This document shows positions 42,492 through 54,407 of a stretch of 64,000 nucleotides of DNA, one piece after another. Every line of letters starts with the position of its first letter. The stretch's first letter is position 1. A program made the position numbers and the translations under genes. The notes beneath the pieces were generated by a model, which worked only from the letters and a program-made list of their open reading frames with translations, did not search any database and was not told the DNA's origin. Origin of the DNA: Rubrivirga sp. SAORIC476 (GTDB lineage Bacteria; Bacteroidota; Rhodothermia; Rhodothermales; Rubricoccaceae). The stretch lies in contig NZ_MVOI01000002.1 of the NCBI RefSeq assembly GCF_002283555.1, forward strand, positions 1 through 64,000, given 5' to 3'.

Positions 42492-42509
42492 GCAAAGCCG
42501 TCCCCCCGC

Positions 42510-43289
42510 ATGCATCGCGTCCAGCTCGACCAGTTCGAAGGGCCGCTCGACCTCCTGCTCTTCTTCATCCGGCGGGACGAGATCGACGTCCACGACATCC
42601 CGATCGCCCGGATCGCAGACGAGTTTCTGGAGGCGGTGCGCGTGCTGGAGCATGTGGACCTGGACGCCGCGGCGGACTTCATCTACACGGCCGCGCTGCT
42701 CATCCAGATCAAAGCTCGGATGCTGATGCCGCGCCCGGAGCTGGACGACGAGGGCGAGCCCATCGACCCACGTCGGGAGTTGGTCGAGCGGCTCATCGAG
42801 TACGTCCGCTACAAGGAGGCCGCGGGCGTCCTGGCGGGCCGGTTCGAAGCGCGCCAGCGGCTCCGCCCGCGCGGGCAGGCCGCCGACGAGCGGGAGGCGC
42901 TCGCGCCCGCGACCGAAGTCACCTACCGGGCGACGGTGTTCGACCTCGTCAAGGCACTGGGCAAGGCCATCGAGCGCGCCGCGACCGAGGCGGAGGAGAT
43001 CCGCCACGCGATCGAACGCGAGTCGTTTGCCCTCGACGTGCAACGGGCCTGGTTGCTGGGACGCATCCGCGGCGGCGGCGCGTCGTTCCAGGCGCTGGTC
43101 GCGCGTCGCAGCAAGGCCTTCGTGATCGTCACCTTCCTCGCAGTGCTCGACCTCGCCCAGAGGCAGGCCATCTCGCTCGTCTTCGGGCTCGACCCGCAGG
43201 ACTTCGCCGTCGAGCCCGTCCCCGGCGTCGATTCTGTGGACGACCTCGCTCTGCTGGATGAGGACCCCCCGATCTCCGCCGCTGCTTGA
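42510..43289 (+). CDS. scpA: Segregation and condensation protein A
   Basis: 259 residues from the ATG at 42510. The kleisin subunit of bacterial SMC complexes, which organise and separate chromosomes. The N-terminus VQLDQFEGPLDLLLFFIRRDEIDVHDIPIARIADEFLEAV is diagnostic; the C-terminal winged-helix region contains RRSKAFVIVTFLAVLDLAQRQAISL. The 29 codons upstream in frame look spurious. The stop overlaps the scpB start (TGATG). Confidence 0.95.
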   Translation: MHRVQLDQFEGPLDLLLFFIRRDEIDVHDIPIARIADEFLEAVRVLEHVDLDAAADFIYTAALLIQIKARMLMPRPELDDEGEPIDPRRELVERLIEYVRYKEAAGVLAGRFEARQRLRPRGQAADEREALAPATEVTYRATVFDLVKALGKAIERAATEAEEIRHAIERESFALDVQRAWLLGRIRGGGASFQALVARRSKAFVIVTFLAVLDLAQRQAISLVFGLDPQDFAVEPVPGVDSVDDLALLDEDPPISAAA

Positions 43290-43942
43290 TGATGGAGCCT
43301 GTCGCCCTTCCCGACCGATTCGACCAGGCCGTCGAGGCGCTGGTGTTCGCCAGCGACGTGCCGCTGCGCCCCGAGGACGTGGCGCGGGCATACGGCGAGG
43401 TCACCGGGATCGACGCGTCCGAGGGGGAGGTGGAGGCAGCGGTGGGTCGGCTCAACGCTGCCTACCGGACCGGTGGGCGCGCCTTCCGCATCCAGCGCTG
43501 GGCGGGCGGCCTCCGCATGGCGACCGTCGACGAGGTGCACCCGTTCGTCCGGGCGCTGTTCGAGGAAGACGCGTCCCGCCGGCTCAGCCAGTCGCTGCTG
43601 GAGACGTTGGCCGTTATTGCATACAAGCAGCCCGTCACCCGCCCCGAGGTCGACCACCTCCGCGGCGTCAACTCCGACTATGCGCTCCGCCAACTCCTGG
43701 AGCGGGACTTCGTGACCATCTGCGGGCGAGGGGAGGGGGTCGGACGCCCGCTCCTCTATGCCACCACCGACCGGTTCCTCGACCAGTTCGGCCTCGACGC
43801 GACCGCCGACCTGCCCAGCCCGCGCGAGATCGAGGAGATCCTCGCCGACCCGGCCTTCAACCGCGAGCGTGCCGCGCTCCTCGCGGGCCTCACCTCTCCG
43901 TCCGCCCCCGAACCCACCGATCATGTCGAAGCGGACGCCTAA
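43289..43942 (+). CDS. scpB: Segregation and condensation protein B
   Basis: 217 residues from the ATG at 43289, overlapping the scpA stop; a second ATG follows at 43292. ScpB binds the kleisin ScpA. Tandem winged-helix domains are seen in AVEALVFASDVPLRPEDVARAYGE and QSLLETLAVIAYKQPVTRPEVDHLRGVNSDYALRQLLERDFV, the latter the ScpB hallmark. It overlaps rluB by 20 bases. It holds copy 3 of the AT-rich word (CCGTTATTGCATA) in the LAVIAYKQ codons. Confidence 0.95.
   Translation: MMEPVALPDRFDQAVEALVFASDVPLRPEDVARAYGEVTGIDASEGEVEAAVGRLNAAYRTGGRAFRIQRWAGGLRMATVDEVHPFVRALFEEDASRRLSQSLLETLAVIAYKQPVTRPEVDHLRGVNSDYALRQLLERDFVTICGRGEGVGRPLLYATTDRFLDQFGLDATADLPSPREIEEILADPAFNRERAALLAGLTSPSAPEPTDHVEADA
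43611..43621 (+). repeat. AT-rich motif copy 3, CCGTTATTGCA
   Basis: An 11-base match to the core in scpB, read as GTT ATT GCA in the conserved Val-Ile-Ala-Tyr of ScpB. Confidence 0.5.
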
Positions 43943-44765
43943 AAACGACTCCGTCCGCCGCCGCCATCAGGCGGAGCGGAAGCACCGCCAGTCCAGCGCC
44001 CCCGAGACGGCCTCCCGGCCCGACCCGGACGCGCCGATGCGCCTCAACCGGTTCCTCGCCCGCGCGGGCATCGCCGCCCGCCGCGAGGCCGATACGATCA
44101 TCGCCGATGGTCGCGTGACGGTTAACGGCGAGATGACGACCGAGATGGGCGTCAAGGTCACCACCCGCGACCGCGTCGAGGTGGACGGGCAGCCGGTCCA
44201 GCCGACCGACCTCGCTTACATCCTGCTCAACAAGCCGCTCGACGTGCTCACCACAGTCTCGGATGACCGCGGGCGCAAGACGGTCCTCGATCTGGTCTCG
44301 ATCCCGGCTCGACTCAAGTCGGCCCTCTTTCCGGTCGGCCGCCTCGACAAGGACACGACCGGAGCCCTCCTGCTGACCACCGACGGGGAGCTGGCGCATC
44401 GCCTGATGCACCCCAGCCACGGCGCCGTCAAGTTCTACCTCGTTGAGGTCGACAAGCCGCTGACCGACTCCGACATCGACAAACTGCGCCGGGGCGTCGA
44501 CCTGGAGGACGGTCCGGCTCGTGCCGACCACGCCGCCTTCGTCGACGGCGACCGCCGCCGGTTCGGGCTCCAACTCCACGAAGGCCGCAACCGGCAGGTC
44601 CGCCGCATGGTCGAGGCCATCGGCCGCCGGGTCGTCACGCTGGACCGCGTCGGCTACGCGGGTCTCAATCTGGTCGACCTCCGCCCGGGCCGCTGGCGGC
44701 GCCTGGAGCCGCACGAGGTCAACACGCTCCGCCGTTCCGTCAAGCTCAAACCCGTTGTGTTCTAG
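43923..44765 (+). CDS. rluB: Ribosomal large-subunit pseudouridine synthase, RluB-type
   Basis: 280 residues from the ATG at 43923, overlapping scpB by 20 bases. A basic N-terminal extension (~40 residues) precedes the S4 RNA-binding domain MRLNRFLARAGIAARREADTIIADGRVTVNG, then the catalytic domain with the active Asp in PVGRLDKDTTGALLLTTDGELAHRL and HEGRNRQVRRMVEAIG. It makes pseudouridine in 23S rRNA (or in the related E. coli RluE/RsuA case, a different site). The scpA-scpB-rluB order is widely conserved, which supports RluB. Confidence 0.92.
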   Translation: MSKRTPKNDSVRRRHQAERKHRQSSAPETASRPDPDAPMRLNRFLARAGIAARREADTIIADGRVTVNGEMTTEMGVKVTTRDRVEVDGQPVQPTDLAYILLNKPLDVLTTVSDDRGRKTVLDLVSIPARLKSALFPVGRLDKDTTGALLLTTDGELAHRLMHPSHGAVKFYLVEVDKPLTDSDIDKLRRGVDLEDGPARADHAAFVDGDRRRFGLQLHEGRNRQVRRMVEAIGRRVVTLDRVGYAGLNLVDLRPGRWRRLEPHEVNTLRRSVKLKPVVF

Positions 44766-47364
<2,599 letters not shown>

Positions 47365-47365
<1 letters not shown>

Positions 47366-48426
47366 TGCGGATCACGTTCGCACTGCCCGCCCCGATCCGC
47401 ATTCCGATGGGTGGTGCGGCCGTCGTGTACCGCTACGCGGGGATGCTCGCGGCGCGCGGCCACGAGGTCACCGTCGTATCCCCGAGGCGGACCCGCCCCG
47501 GGCTCGGTGGCGTCGCTGTGGACTGGGCGGTGCAGGTCCGCGACCGGATCCACGGAGTGGGCACCGACGCCTACTACTCGGCACCGGGAGTACGGAGTGT
47601 CGTGGTGCCCCGCCTCGGTGGAACGACCGTGCCCCCGGGCGACGTGGTGATCGCGACGGGCGTCCAGACGGCGCGGCCGGTCGCGGCTCTGCCGCCGGCC
47701 GCCGGGGCGCCGGTTTACTTCATCCAGGGGGACGAGACGTTCGCCGACCCGACGGCGCGTGAAACCTGGCACCTCCCGATGAGACGGCTCACCTGCGCGT
47801 CCTGGCTCGCCGAGGCGGTCCACGCTGCGGGCGAGTCCGTGGAGGCCGTGTTGCCAAATGCCATCGACCCCGTGGACTTCGCACTCGATCGTCCTCTCGG
47901 CGAAAGACAATGTTCCGTTATTGCGTTGTATCATCGACATCCAGTGAAGGGGCCGGACGTGCTCCTAAGGGCGTTGGAGCACATTCGCAGCGTACGGCCA
48001 GATCTTCCGATTCGTGTCTTCGCTGCCCGTCCGCCGTCCCATCGGCTCCCCGAAAGGGTGGAGGTCCACATTCGCCCGGCCCTCGCTGACCTCCGCGACC
48101 TGTACAATGACTCCGCGGTGCTCCTCCACCCGAGCCGGAGCGAAGGATGGCCGCTCGTCCCGATGGAGGCCGCCGCCTGCGGGTGTGCGATCGTGGCGTG
48201 CGCGAACCCCGGCGTCTCGGAGTGCTTCACCGCCGGTATCTCGATGCAGGCGGTCCCGGTCGGGGACGGTGAGGCGTTGGGGCAAGGAGCCCTCGACGTC
48301 CTCGCGGACGATGCCCTACGGATTCGCCTGGCCGAGGCTGGCCGCGACGCCGTCGACCGCACGTCTTGGTCCGCCTCCGCCGACGCGCTGGAGTCGGCCC
48401 TGCTGCGCATCCTCGAGACATCGTGA
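47365..48426 (+). CDS. Glycosyltransferase, GT4-type
   Basis: 353 residues from a GTG at 47365. The first strand MRITFALPAPIRIPMGGAAVVYRYAGMLAARGHEVTVV is the GT-B opening with a glycine loop. The C-terminal lobe has the GT4 signature PSRSEGWPLVPMEAAACGCAIVAC, the E-x7-E-like nucleotide-sugar site, and the helix DLRDLYNDSAVLLHPSR. It transfers a sugar to a lipid or growing glycan in the cytoplasm. It starts a four-gene overlapping set with a GT2 enzyme, an ATPase and a GT-C protein. Copy 4 of the AT-rich word lies within it. Confidence 0.9.
47915..47924 (+). repeat. AT-rich motif copy 4, CCGTTATTGC
   Basis: A 10-base match followed by GTTGTATCATC, in the GT4 gene; the frame reads GTT ATT GCG TTG, encoding Ser-Val-Ile-Ala-Leu. 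The flanks are unusually AT-rich for the window. Confidence 0.5.
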
Positions 48427-49274
48427 TCTCCGTCATCGTCCCTGTCTACAACAGCGCGCCCATTCTGCCGACCACGCTGCCAGCGTTCGCAGCGCTGGAA
48501 GGAGTCGGGGAGGTCGTGGTCGTCGATGACGGGTCGACAGACTCGACCGCGGTTCTGCTTGCCGATACGCCCGGCCTCCGGGTGGTCTCCCTGAAAGCGA
48601 ACCAGGGGCGCTCTGCCGCGCGCAACACAGGCGCTCGCGAAGCGCGCGGGGACGTGCTGGTGTTCTTCGACGCCGACGTGGAGCCGCACCCCGGGTCTGC
48701 ACTCGCGCTCGCCGAGGCGATGGGGCCGGATGGCGTGGCCAGCGTGGCGCGTCTCGACCCCGTGCCTTCGCATCCCGACGACCCGTTTCAGGACTACGTC
48801 TGCCACCACCCGCGCGGACCTGCCCGCAGCCTCCCACCAGGCGTTGCGGTCGCGTGGCGGTTCTTTTTGTCGGGAGCCTGCGCGGTCCGTCGATCCGCGT
48901 TCGAGGCCGGCGGGCAGTTTCCGACCGAGGTGCCCTACGGGGAAGACGTCGCGCTTGCCTGTCGTCTGGCCCGAGCGCACCCGGATGGACTCCGGCTCGC
49001 CGACACGACTGTGCGCCTGCACGACCTCGGGGATCTGCGGCTTGCCCTCACCCATGCTGCCGCGTTCGGTCGGGCGGCTGCCGCGTTCGAGGAGCCCTGC
49101 CCGAGCGGGGCCCTGGATCGTTTCCGTCGCGCGCGGGCCCTGGGCTGGGCCGCGCCTCTGGCCGCTGGCGTGCTGCGCGCTGGAGTACGCGTGCTCCCGG
49201 CCGGCCCCGGGCGACGCCGTGCGGTTCGCTACCTTCTCGCATCCACCGCGCTGAGCGCCGCCCGCCGTGCCTGA
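48423..49274 (+). CDS. Glycosyltransferase, GT2-type
   Basis: 283 residues from the GTG at 48423 (overlapping the preceding TGA). VISVIVPVYNSAPILPTTLPAF, EVVVVDDGSTDST and the D-x-D-like FFDADVEP define the GT-A nucleotide-binding domain; GEDVALACRLARA is the catalytic-base loop of this family. A basic C-terminus with hydrophobic stretches suggests membrane association. It would add a sugar to a polysaccharide or lipid. It overlaps the RsbW-like gene by 8 bases. Confidence 0.9.
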   Translation: MISVIVPVYNSAPILPTTLPAFAALEGVGEVVVVDDGSTDSTAVLLADTPGLRVVSLKANQGRSAARNTGAREARGDVLVFFDADVEPHPGSALALAEAMGPDGVASVARLDPVPSHPDDPFQDYVCHHPRGPARSLPPGVAVAWRFFLSGACAVRRSAFEAGGQFPTEVPYGEDVALACRLARAHPDGLRLADTTVRLHDLGDLRLALTHAAAFGRAAAAFEEPCPSGALDRFRRARALGWAAPLAAGVLRAGVRVLPAGPGRRRAVRYLLASTALSAARRA

Positions 49275-49656
49275 GTATTGCCGTCCCCGGCGCGTCGAGT
49301 CCGTGGCCGAGCTGTGTGAGGTCGCGGATGCGCTCGTCACCGAGGCAGGCTGGGTTCCTGCAGACCGGACCCGCGTCGCTCTGGCCATGGGAGAGGCCCT
49401 CGCGAATGCCGTCGAGCACGGCGGGGGCGAAGACGATCTGCTCCGCGTGCGCCTCGACCTGGACGGTGCGACCCTGGATGTCTGCGTGTCCGACGGCGGG
49501 GACGGTCCCGACCCCGACCGACTCGCAGACGCCGAACTTCCATCCGACCCTCTCGCCACCGAAGGACGGGGACTCTACATCCTTCGGACCGTCGCCGACG
49601 CCGTGCGGGTCGACGCCCGAGGGGGGCTGTGCGTGACGGTATGCGCGCGCTCATGA
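49267..49656 (+). CDS. RsbW/SpoIIAB-like ATP-binding protein
   Basis: 129 residues from a GTG at 49267. The GHKL fold is visible: N box VALAMGEALANAVEHG, with DVCVSDGGDGPDPDRL (G1), and ATEGRGLYILRTVADAVRVD (G2), as in anti-sigma serine kinases (HATPase_c_2). It usually regulates a sigma factor through an anti-anti-sigma STAS protein; none is encoded beside it. It is embedded in a glycosyltransferase operon, overlapping both neighbours. Function here is unknown. Confidence 0.85.
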   Translation: MPEYCRPRRVESVAELCEVADALVTEAGWVPADRTRVALAMGEALANAVEHGGGEDDLLRVRLDLDGATLDVCVSDGGDGPDPDRLADAELPSDPLATEGRGLYILRTVADAVRVDARGGLCVTVCARS

Positions 49657-50984
49657 GTCGTCGGTGGGTACCGTTGGGGGTCGGAGCCGTGCTGGTGCTC
49701 TCCCTCGTGATGACGGCTCGCATCCCCGAGGCAGGTGCCGGGTGGCGGGTCGCGTTCGTCGCCATCCACCTCGTGGGCAGCGCAGGCCTGTTCGTGTATC
49801 TGCGAAGGGCGACCGTATCGGTGCGTCGACTGATCGGTGTGGCCGTCGTGCTGCGCTTGCTGGCGCTCCCCATGCTCCCGACGCTCTCCGACGACGGATA
49901 CCGGTACCTGTGGGATGGGCTGGTCGCGCAAGAGGCGCAGGTATCTCCATACGACTATCGCCCCTCTGACCCTGTTCTCGCCCCGTGGCAGAGCGAGACG
50001 GTGTTCGAGGCCATGAACTCGCCGGCGTACTACTCGGTGTACCCCCCCGCATCCCAGGCGGTGTTCCGTCTGTCCACACTCGGGTACCGGACGGTAGGAT
50101 GGGAAGCGAGCTGGTGGATGCTGAAGCTGCTGCTCGTCCTGACCGAAGGCGTAGGAATTGTCGCTTTGGCTCGGCGGGTCGGGGCAACGCGAGCGGCGTA
50201 CTACGCCTGGAGTCCGCTCGCTGTGGTCGAGATCGCGGGCCAGGGGCACACCGAGGCGCTCGTCGTCGCGGGACTCGGGGCCGCGCTGTGGGCTGGAGCC
50301 ACGCGCATGCCCTGGGCCTCGGTCGGGGTCATGGTGGCGGCCCTCGCCAAACTGTACCCGTTCGCGCTACTTCCGATGGCATGGCGACGCGATGGGGTGT
50401 GGGGCTTTGTGGCCTCCGCGGCCCTGGCCGTGCTGCTCTCCGCCCCGGTCTGGTCGCCCGACGCGGGGAGCCACGTTCGGGAGTCGCTGGGGTTGTTCCT
50501 GGGCACCCTTGATGCCTTCGCGGCACCGTACCGGGCGTTGAAAGCGCTCCTGTATCCGCTCGTCGGTGAAGCCGCCGGGCGGTGGGCGAGCGGTGCATTG
50601 ACCGCCGTCTTCGCGAGTACCGCCGGTGTCGCTCTGCTGGTCGACGACGGGACCCGACGCGGCATGCTGCTCTCGCTCGCTCTCGTGGTGGTGGGGTTCA
50701 CGCTTACAGCGGCCACCCTGCACCCCTGGTACTGGCTTCCCCTGCTGTTCCTGTATCCGTTATTGGAAAACCGTTGGATCTGGTGGATCTGCGCAACATC
50801 AACCCTCGGATACATCCCCTACGTGCTTCCTGGAGCCGATCTGCTGGTGCTCACCGTCGGGTGGGGTGGGGCCGCCGTGCTGGCCTGGAAAGACCGACCT
50901 CAGCCTGCAGGCCATGGGGCGAGCTCCGCGAGCAGCGAAGCGGCCGTCGTGGCTGACGCGTCGACCCAGCGTGCCTCGGGGTAG
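49653..50984 (+). CDS. GT-C-type membrane glycosyltransferase (GT87/DUF2029-like)
   Basis: 443 residues from the ATG at 49653 (ATGA overlap with the RsbW-like gene). It has about ten hydrophobic segments. After the second helix comes LSDDGYRYLWDGLVAQ, the acidic loop of GT-C enzymes that use polyprenyl-phosphate sugars; other family-like parts are NSPAYYSVYPPASQAVF and LHPWYWLPLLFLYPL. It probably transfers a mannose-like sugar outside the membrane. Its last 85 bases overlap miaA on the other strand. Copy 5 of the AT-rich word lies within. Confidence 0.85.
   Translation: MSRRWVPLGVGAVLVLSLVMTARIPEAGAGWRVAFVAIHLVGSAGLFVYLRRATVSVRRLIGVAVVLRLLALPMLPTLSDDGYRYLWDGLVAQEAQVSPYDYRPSDPVLAPWQSETVFEAMNSPAYYSVYPPASQAVFRLSTLGYRTVGWEASWWMLKLLLVLTEGVGIVALARRVGATRAAYYAWSPLAVVEIAGQGHTEALVVAGLGAALWAGATRMPWASVGVMVAALAKLYPFALLPMAWRRDGVWGFVASAALAVLLSAPVWSPDAGSHVRESLGLFLGTLDAFAAPYRALKALLYPLVGEAAGRWASGALTAVFASTAGVALLVDDGTRRGMLLSLALVVVGFTLTAATLHPWYWLPLLFLYPLLENRWIWWICATSTLGYIPYVLPGADLLVLTVGWGGAAVLAWKDRPQPAGHGASSASSEAAVVADASTQRASG
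50757..50766 (+). repeat. AT-rich motif copy 5, CCGTTATTGG
   Basis: A 9-base match to the core (CCGTTATTG) in the GT-C gene, in a different reading frame from copies 1, 3 and 4: CCG TTA TTG encodes Pro-Leu-Leu. Confidence 0.4.
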
Positions 50985-51814
50985 CGGCGGTACCAGGTGA
51001 GCTGTCGCTTTGCGTACCGGCGGGAGTTGCGCTGGATCAGCCGGATCGCCTCGTCGAGATGTCGCTCCCCATCCAGGACGGGAAGCAGTTCGCGGTACCC
51101 GATCGTCGCCTCCAGCGTCGGCCGGGCATGGGGCGATGCCTCGAGGATCGACTGCACTTCGTCCATCAGACCCGCCTCGATCATGTCAAGCACTCGCGCG
51201 TCGATGCGGCGGTACAACTCGTCCCGAGGTCGCGTCAGGACGACCAGGATCGCTGGATGGGGAGGAGCCACGCCTTCCCACGCGGTAGACGGCCGACGCC
51301 CGGTTTCGCGCCACAGACCGACGAATCGAATCAATCGGTGAGTCTTGGATGGGTCCAACGTGTCAGCGGCTACCGGATCGGCCGTTCTCAACTCCTCATA
51401 CAGACGCTCGGCGCCGTCGGGCTGGGCGACCTCTTCCAGAAGCTGGGCTTCGAGCGATGGGGAGACAGCGGGGAGGTCGGCCAGCCCCTCCAGAAGTGCA
51501 TGCACGTACAGCGTCGATCCTCCGGCGACCACGACGGGGTGTTGCCTCTGCTCAATGTCCGCTATTGCCTTCTGGGCAACTTCCAAAAAACCACCCGCAG
51601 ACCAGCGGACGCCCGGGGCCAGAATGTCCACGAGGTGGTACGGATGCTGCTCCCTCTCGTCATCCGACGCTTTCGCCGTTCCGATGGTCATCCCGCGATA
51701 GACCTGACGGCTGTCGGCCGACAGGATCTCCGCCCCGACGATTCCTGCCACCTCGTGGGCGAGTGACGACTTGCCGACGCCGGTCGGCCCGGCGATGATG
51801 AGGAGCGGGCTCAC
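50900..51814 (-). CDS. miaA: tRNA dimethylallyltransferase
   Basis: 304 residues from a GTG at 51812-51814. It adds a dimethylallyl group to A37 of tRNAs reading U-starting codons. The P loop is IIAGPTGVGKSSLAHEV, followed by LSADSRQVYRGMTIGTAK, PYHLVDILAPGV and VVVAGGSTLYVHALLEGL, all diagnostic. The C-terminal part (ATIGYREL, RRYAKRQLTWYRR) is typical. It is the last gene of the minus-strand operon (integrase, oxidoreductase, moeB), overlapping moeB as GTGA. The 3' end runs 85 bases into the convergent GT-C gene. Confidence 0.96.
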   Translation of the reverse strand: MSPLLIIAGPTGVGKSSLAHEVAGIVGAEILSADSRQVYRGMTIGTAKASDDEREQHPYHLVDILAPGVRWSAGGFLEVAQKAIADIEQRQHPVVVAGGSTLYVHALLEGLADLPAVSPSLEAQLLEEVAQPDGAERLYEELRTADPVAADTLDPSKTHRLIRFVGLWRETGRRPSTAWEGVAPPHPAILVVLTRPRDELYRRIDARVLDMIEAGLMDEVQSILEASPHARPTLEATIGYRELLPVLDGERHLDEAIRLIQRNSRRYAKRQLTWYRRYPEARWVDASATTAASLLAELAPWPAG

Positions 51815-52878
51815 GACGTGGCGTTCCAGGCCTCCATGCCGCCGCGAAGCGACACGGCTCGAAATCCGCGATCCCGGAGAGCCTGTGCGCCGCGTGCCGA
51901 CCGGCCGCCCGAGGCGCAGTACACCACGATGTCCCGGTCACGGACGTCGTCCAGTTCGAACGCTCGGATGTCTAGCTGCCCGAGCGGGATCAGCCGGCCG
52001 CCCAGGTTGTCGGCGTGGTGTTCGGTGGCCTCGCGCACGTCGACGAGAACTGGACCGGCACCGGTGACGAGTCGTTTTCGGAGATCGCCGACAGTGATCT
52101 CGCTGACGACCTCCGCCTCCGGAGTTTGCAGCTCTCCAGAACCGCATGCCGGACAGCCGGGGTCCTTCTCGACCGCGATCTCGCGGAACTCCATCGTCAG
52201 CGCGTCCACCAGAAGAAGGCGCCTGACGAGCGACGTGCCGATCCCAAGAATCCACTTGATGGCTTCGGCGGCCTGAATCATGCCCAGGAGGGAAGGCACG
52301 ACGCCCAGAACTCCGCCTTCTTCGCAGTTCGGAATCAGGTCTGGCGGAGGCGGCTCAGGGAAAAGACACCGGTAGCACGGCCCCGTTTCCGTGCCGAACA
52401 CCGAGGCCTGTCCCGAAAACCGACTCACAGAGGCAAAGATGTTCGGCGTGCCGGTGCGCACAGACGCGTCGTTGACCGCATAGCGTGTCGGGAACGTGTC
52501 CGAACCGTCCAGCACGAGGTCGTAGCCTCCGATGAGGAGATCCGCGTTGGCGGCCGTGAGCCGGGCCGCGTGCGCCTCCACTGTGACAGAAGGGTTGATC
52601 AGGCGGAGACGCTCCTGGGCCGCCTCGATCTTCGGCCGCCCCACGTCGGGAGTCGCGTACAGGGTCTGCCGGTGCAGGTTCGTGAGGTCCACGTCGTCGA
52701 ATTCGACGATCCCAATTCTGCCCACCCCTGATGCAGCGAGATGATGCAACACGGGTGCCCCGAGCCCGCCCGCGCCGACCACCAGAACGGAGGCCTCTGA
52801 CAGGTGGGCCTGGCCCTCGATTCCGATCTCGGGCAGCCGGATCTGACGGGCGTAGCGGAGAGTGTCTGGAGCGGTCAT
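51811..52878 (-). CDS. moeB: MoeB/ThiF-family adenylyltransferase with rhodanese domain
   Basis: 355 residues. The E1-like domain (~1-250) has [46 protein letters not shown], the Arg and Asp of [16 protein letters not shown] and two C-x-x-C zinc pairs (YRCLFPE area and PGCPACG). The C-terminal rhodanese domain (~265-355) has [17 protein letters not shown] and the active Cys in [18 protein letters not shown]. This is the MoeZ/MOCS3-type fusion that adenylates and sulfurates MoaD/ThiS-like proteins. Overlaps both neighbours by 4 bases. Confidence 0.92.
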   Translation of the reverse strand: MTAPDTLRYARQIRLPEIGIEGQAHLSEASVLVVGAGGLGAPVLHHLAASGVGRIGIVEFDDVDLTNLHRQTLYATPDVGRPKIEAAQERLRLINPSVTVEAHAARLTAANADLLIGGYDLVLDGSDTFPTRYAVNDASVRTGTPNIFASVSRFSGQASVFGTETGPCYRCLFPEPPPPDLIPNCEEGGVLGVVPSLLGMIQAAEAIKWILGIGTSLVRRLLLVDALTMEFREIAVEKDPGCPACGSGELQTPEAEVVSEITVGDLRKRLVTGAGPVLVDVREATEHHADNLGGRLIPLGQLDIRAFELDDVRDRDIVVYCASGGRSARGAQALRDRGFRAVSLRGGMEAWNATS

Positions 52879-54407
52879 GGTGTGGAATCGAGAAACTTCA
52901 AAACGACACGTGCGGCATTCCGCCCGGATGCACCCATGATGCCGCCACCAGGATGCATGCTGGCACCTGTCAGGAAGAGGCCGTCGACCGGGCCCCGGTA
53001 GTCACTGAGGCCCATGGAAGGCCGCAGGCTGAACATCTGGTCGATGGTCATCTCAAGGTGCATCACGTTACCTCGGAACAGGCCCAGTTCTCGCTCCAGC
53101 CACAGGGGGTGCTGGAACAGCTTGCCCACGACCGAGGCCTTGGTCCCGGGTGCATACGGCTCGAACGTGTCGAGTATCCGATCTGCCACCTCATCCTCGA
53201 TCGCGTCCCAGGTGCGTCCGCCGGTCATCTCGTATGGGAAGTACTGGGCCCAGAGCCAGAGCACCTCGCCGCCCGGCGGAGCCAGGGTGTCGTCGACCGC
53301 AGAAAAGCTCATCCCGACGATGGGCGGGTCTTCGGCTGGATGTCCCTTCAGATAGTCGGCATACGCGTCGTGGATCTGCTGGCGGTCCCGACAGACGAGT
53401 TGGAGCGCCGTTCGCGACTCGAGCCCGGGACTGGCGGCATACTGCAGCGGCCGGTCGAGCGCAAGCCTCAGGATGGCTCCAAAGCCGTTCCCGACCCGCA
53501 TGGTGTCTGCCTCGGCAGGCCGGTGGACAGACGGGAGCAGCTTGTCGAGGGTCTCCAGGACGTGGGTCCCGGACAGAACGGCCTTTGCGAGGACAGGCTC
53601 GCCATCGACCTCGACTCCGACCACCTTTCCCCGCTCGACCAGGAGCCGCTCTACGGGGGACGAGGTAAACACGTCGCCGCCGTGGGCGCGGATCATGGCC
53701 GCCAATGCTTTGGTGAGTCCCCCCGATCCTCCCCGTGGTCGGGCAACGCCGCTCTCATGGTAAAGCGGGTGCCAGAGCAGAAACGGCGCGCTCAGCGTCT
53801 CGGTAGGAGGGGGGCCGCTCTGCGCCGCCATCCAGACGAGCGGCGTCTTCACCTTCTCCTCGGTGAAGTACTGGTCCACCACCTCGCCGTATGGCTTCGT
53901 GATCGCCGTCAGCGCTCGCTGCCAGTCGAGATCGGCGGAGGGACCGAAGGCGAACGCCTTGCCGAGTTCGAGAGGACTGGGGGTCGACAGAAAGACGTCG
54001 CGGACGGTCTGGGAGAAGGGCCGCCACGTGTCCACGAAGCGTCGGTAGCGCTCGCCTTCGCCGGGGAACTGTTGGTCTAGCCCCTGGCACGTCTTGTCGA
54101 CATCTCGATGGATGAATACAGACGATTCGTCTTCGTACGGGGCGAAGAACAACGGGTCTACTTCGAGGTAGTCGAGTCCGTAATCCTCTAAGCCCAACTC
54201 TTCAACAATCGGGGTCAGCCGGATGAGGATGTGCGCGGAGCCCCCGAGGTCGAACTGGTAGCCCGGAACATGCTCCACCGTGGACACGGCGCCGCCCACG
54301 ATGGCCCGCCGTTCGAAGACGCCGACCCGGTACCCGGCCTTGGCCGCGTAGGCGGCGGAGATCAGGGCATTGTGGCCCGCGCCGATGACGATGAGGTCGT
54401 AGTCCAT
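52875..54407 (-). CDS. FAD-dependent oxidoreductase, phytoene-desaturase-like
   Basis: 510 residues. The N-terminal FAD site [34 protein letters not shown] continues with [24 protein letters not shown], and [28 protein letters not shown] closes the flavin site near the end. This is the arrangement of the CrtI/PYROXD2 group; the substrate could be a carotenoid, a fatty compound or another hydrophobic one. It is the second gene of the operon, starting directly after the integrase stop (TAAATG) and overlapping moeB by ATGA. Confidence 0.9.
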   Translation of the reverse strand: MDYDLIVIGAGHNALISAAYAAKAGYRVGVFERRAIVGGAVSTVEHVPGYQFDLGGSAHILIRLTPIVEELGLEDYGLDYLEVDPLFFAPYEDESSVFIHRDVDKTCQGLDQQFPGEGERYRRFVDTWRPFSQTVRDVFLSTPSPLELGKAFAFGPSADLDWQRALTAITKPYGEVVDQYFTEEKVKTPLVWMAAQSGPPPTETLSAPFLLWHPLYHESGVARPRGGSGGLTKALAAMIRAHGGDVFTSSPVERLLVERGKVVGVEVDGEPVLAKAVLSGTHVLETLDKLLPSVHRPAEADTMRVGNGFGAILRLALDRPLQYAASPGLESRTALQLVCRDRQQIHDAYADYLKGHPAEDPPIVGMSFSAVDDTLAPPGGEVLWLWAQYFPYEMTGGRTWDAIEDEVADRILDTFEPYAPGTKASVVGKLFQHPLWLERELGLFRGNVMHLEMTIDQMFSLRPSMGLSDYRGPVDGLFLTGASMHPGGGIMGASGRNAARVVLKFLDSTP

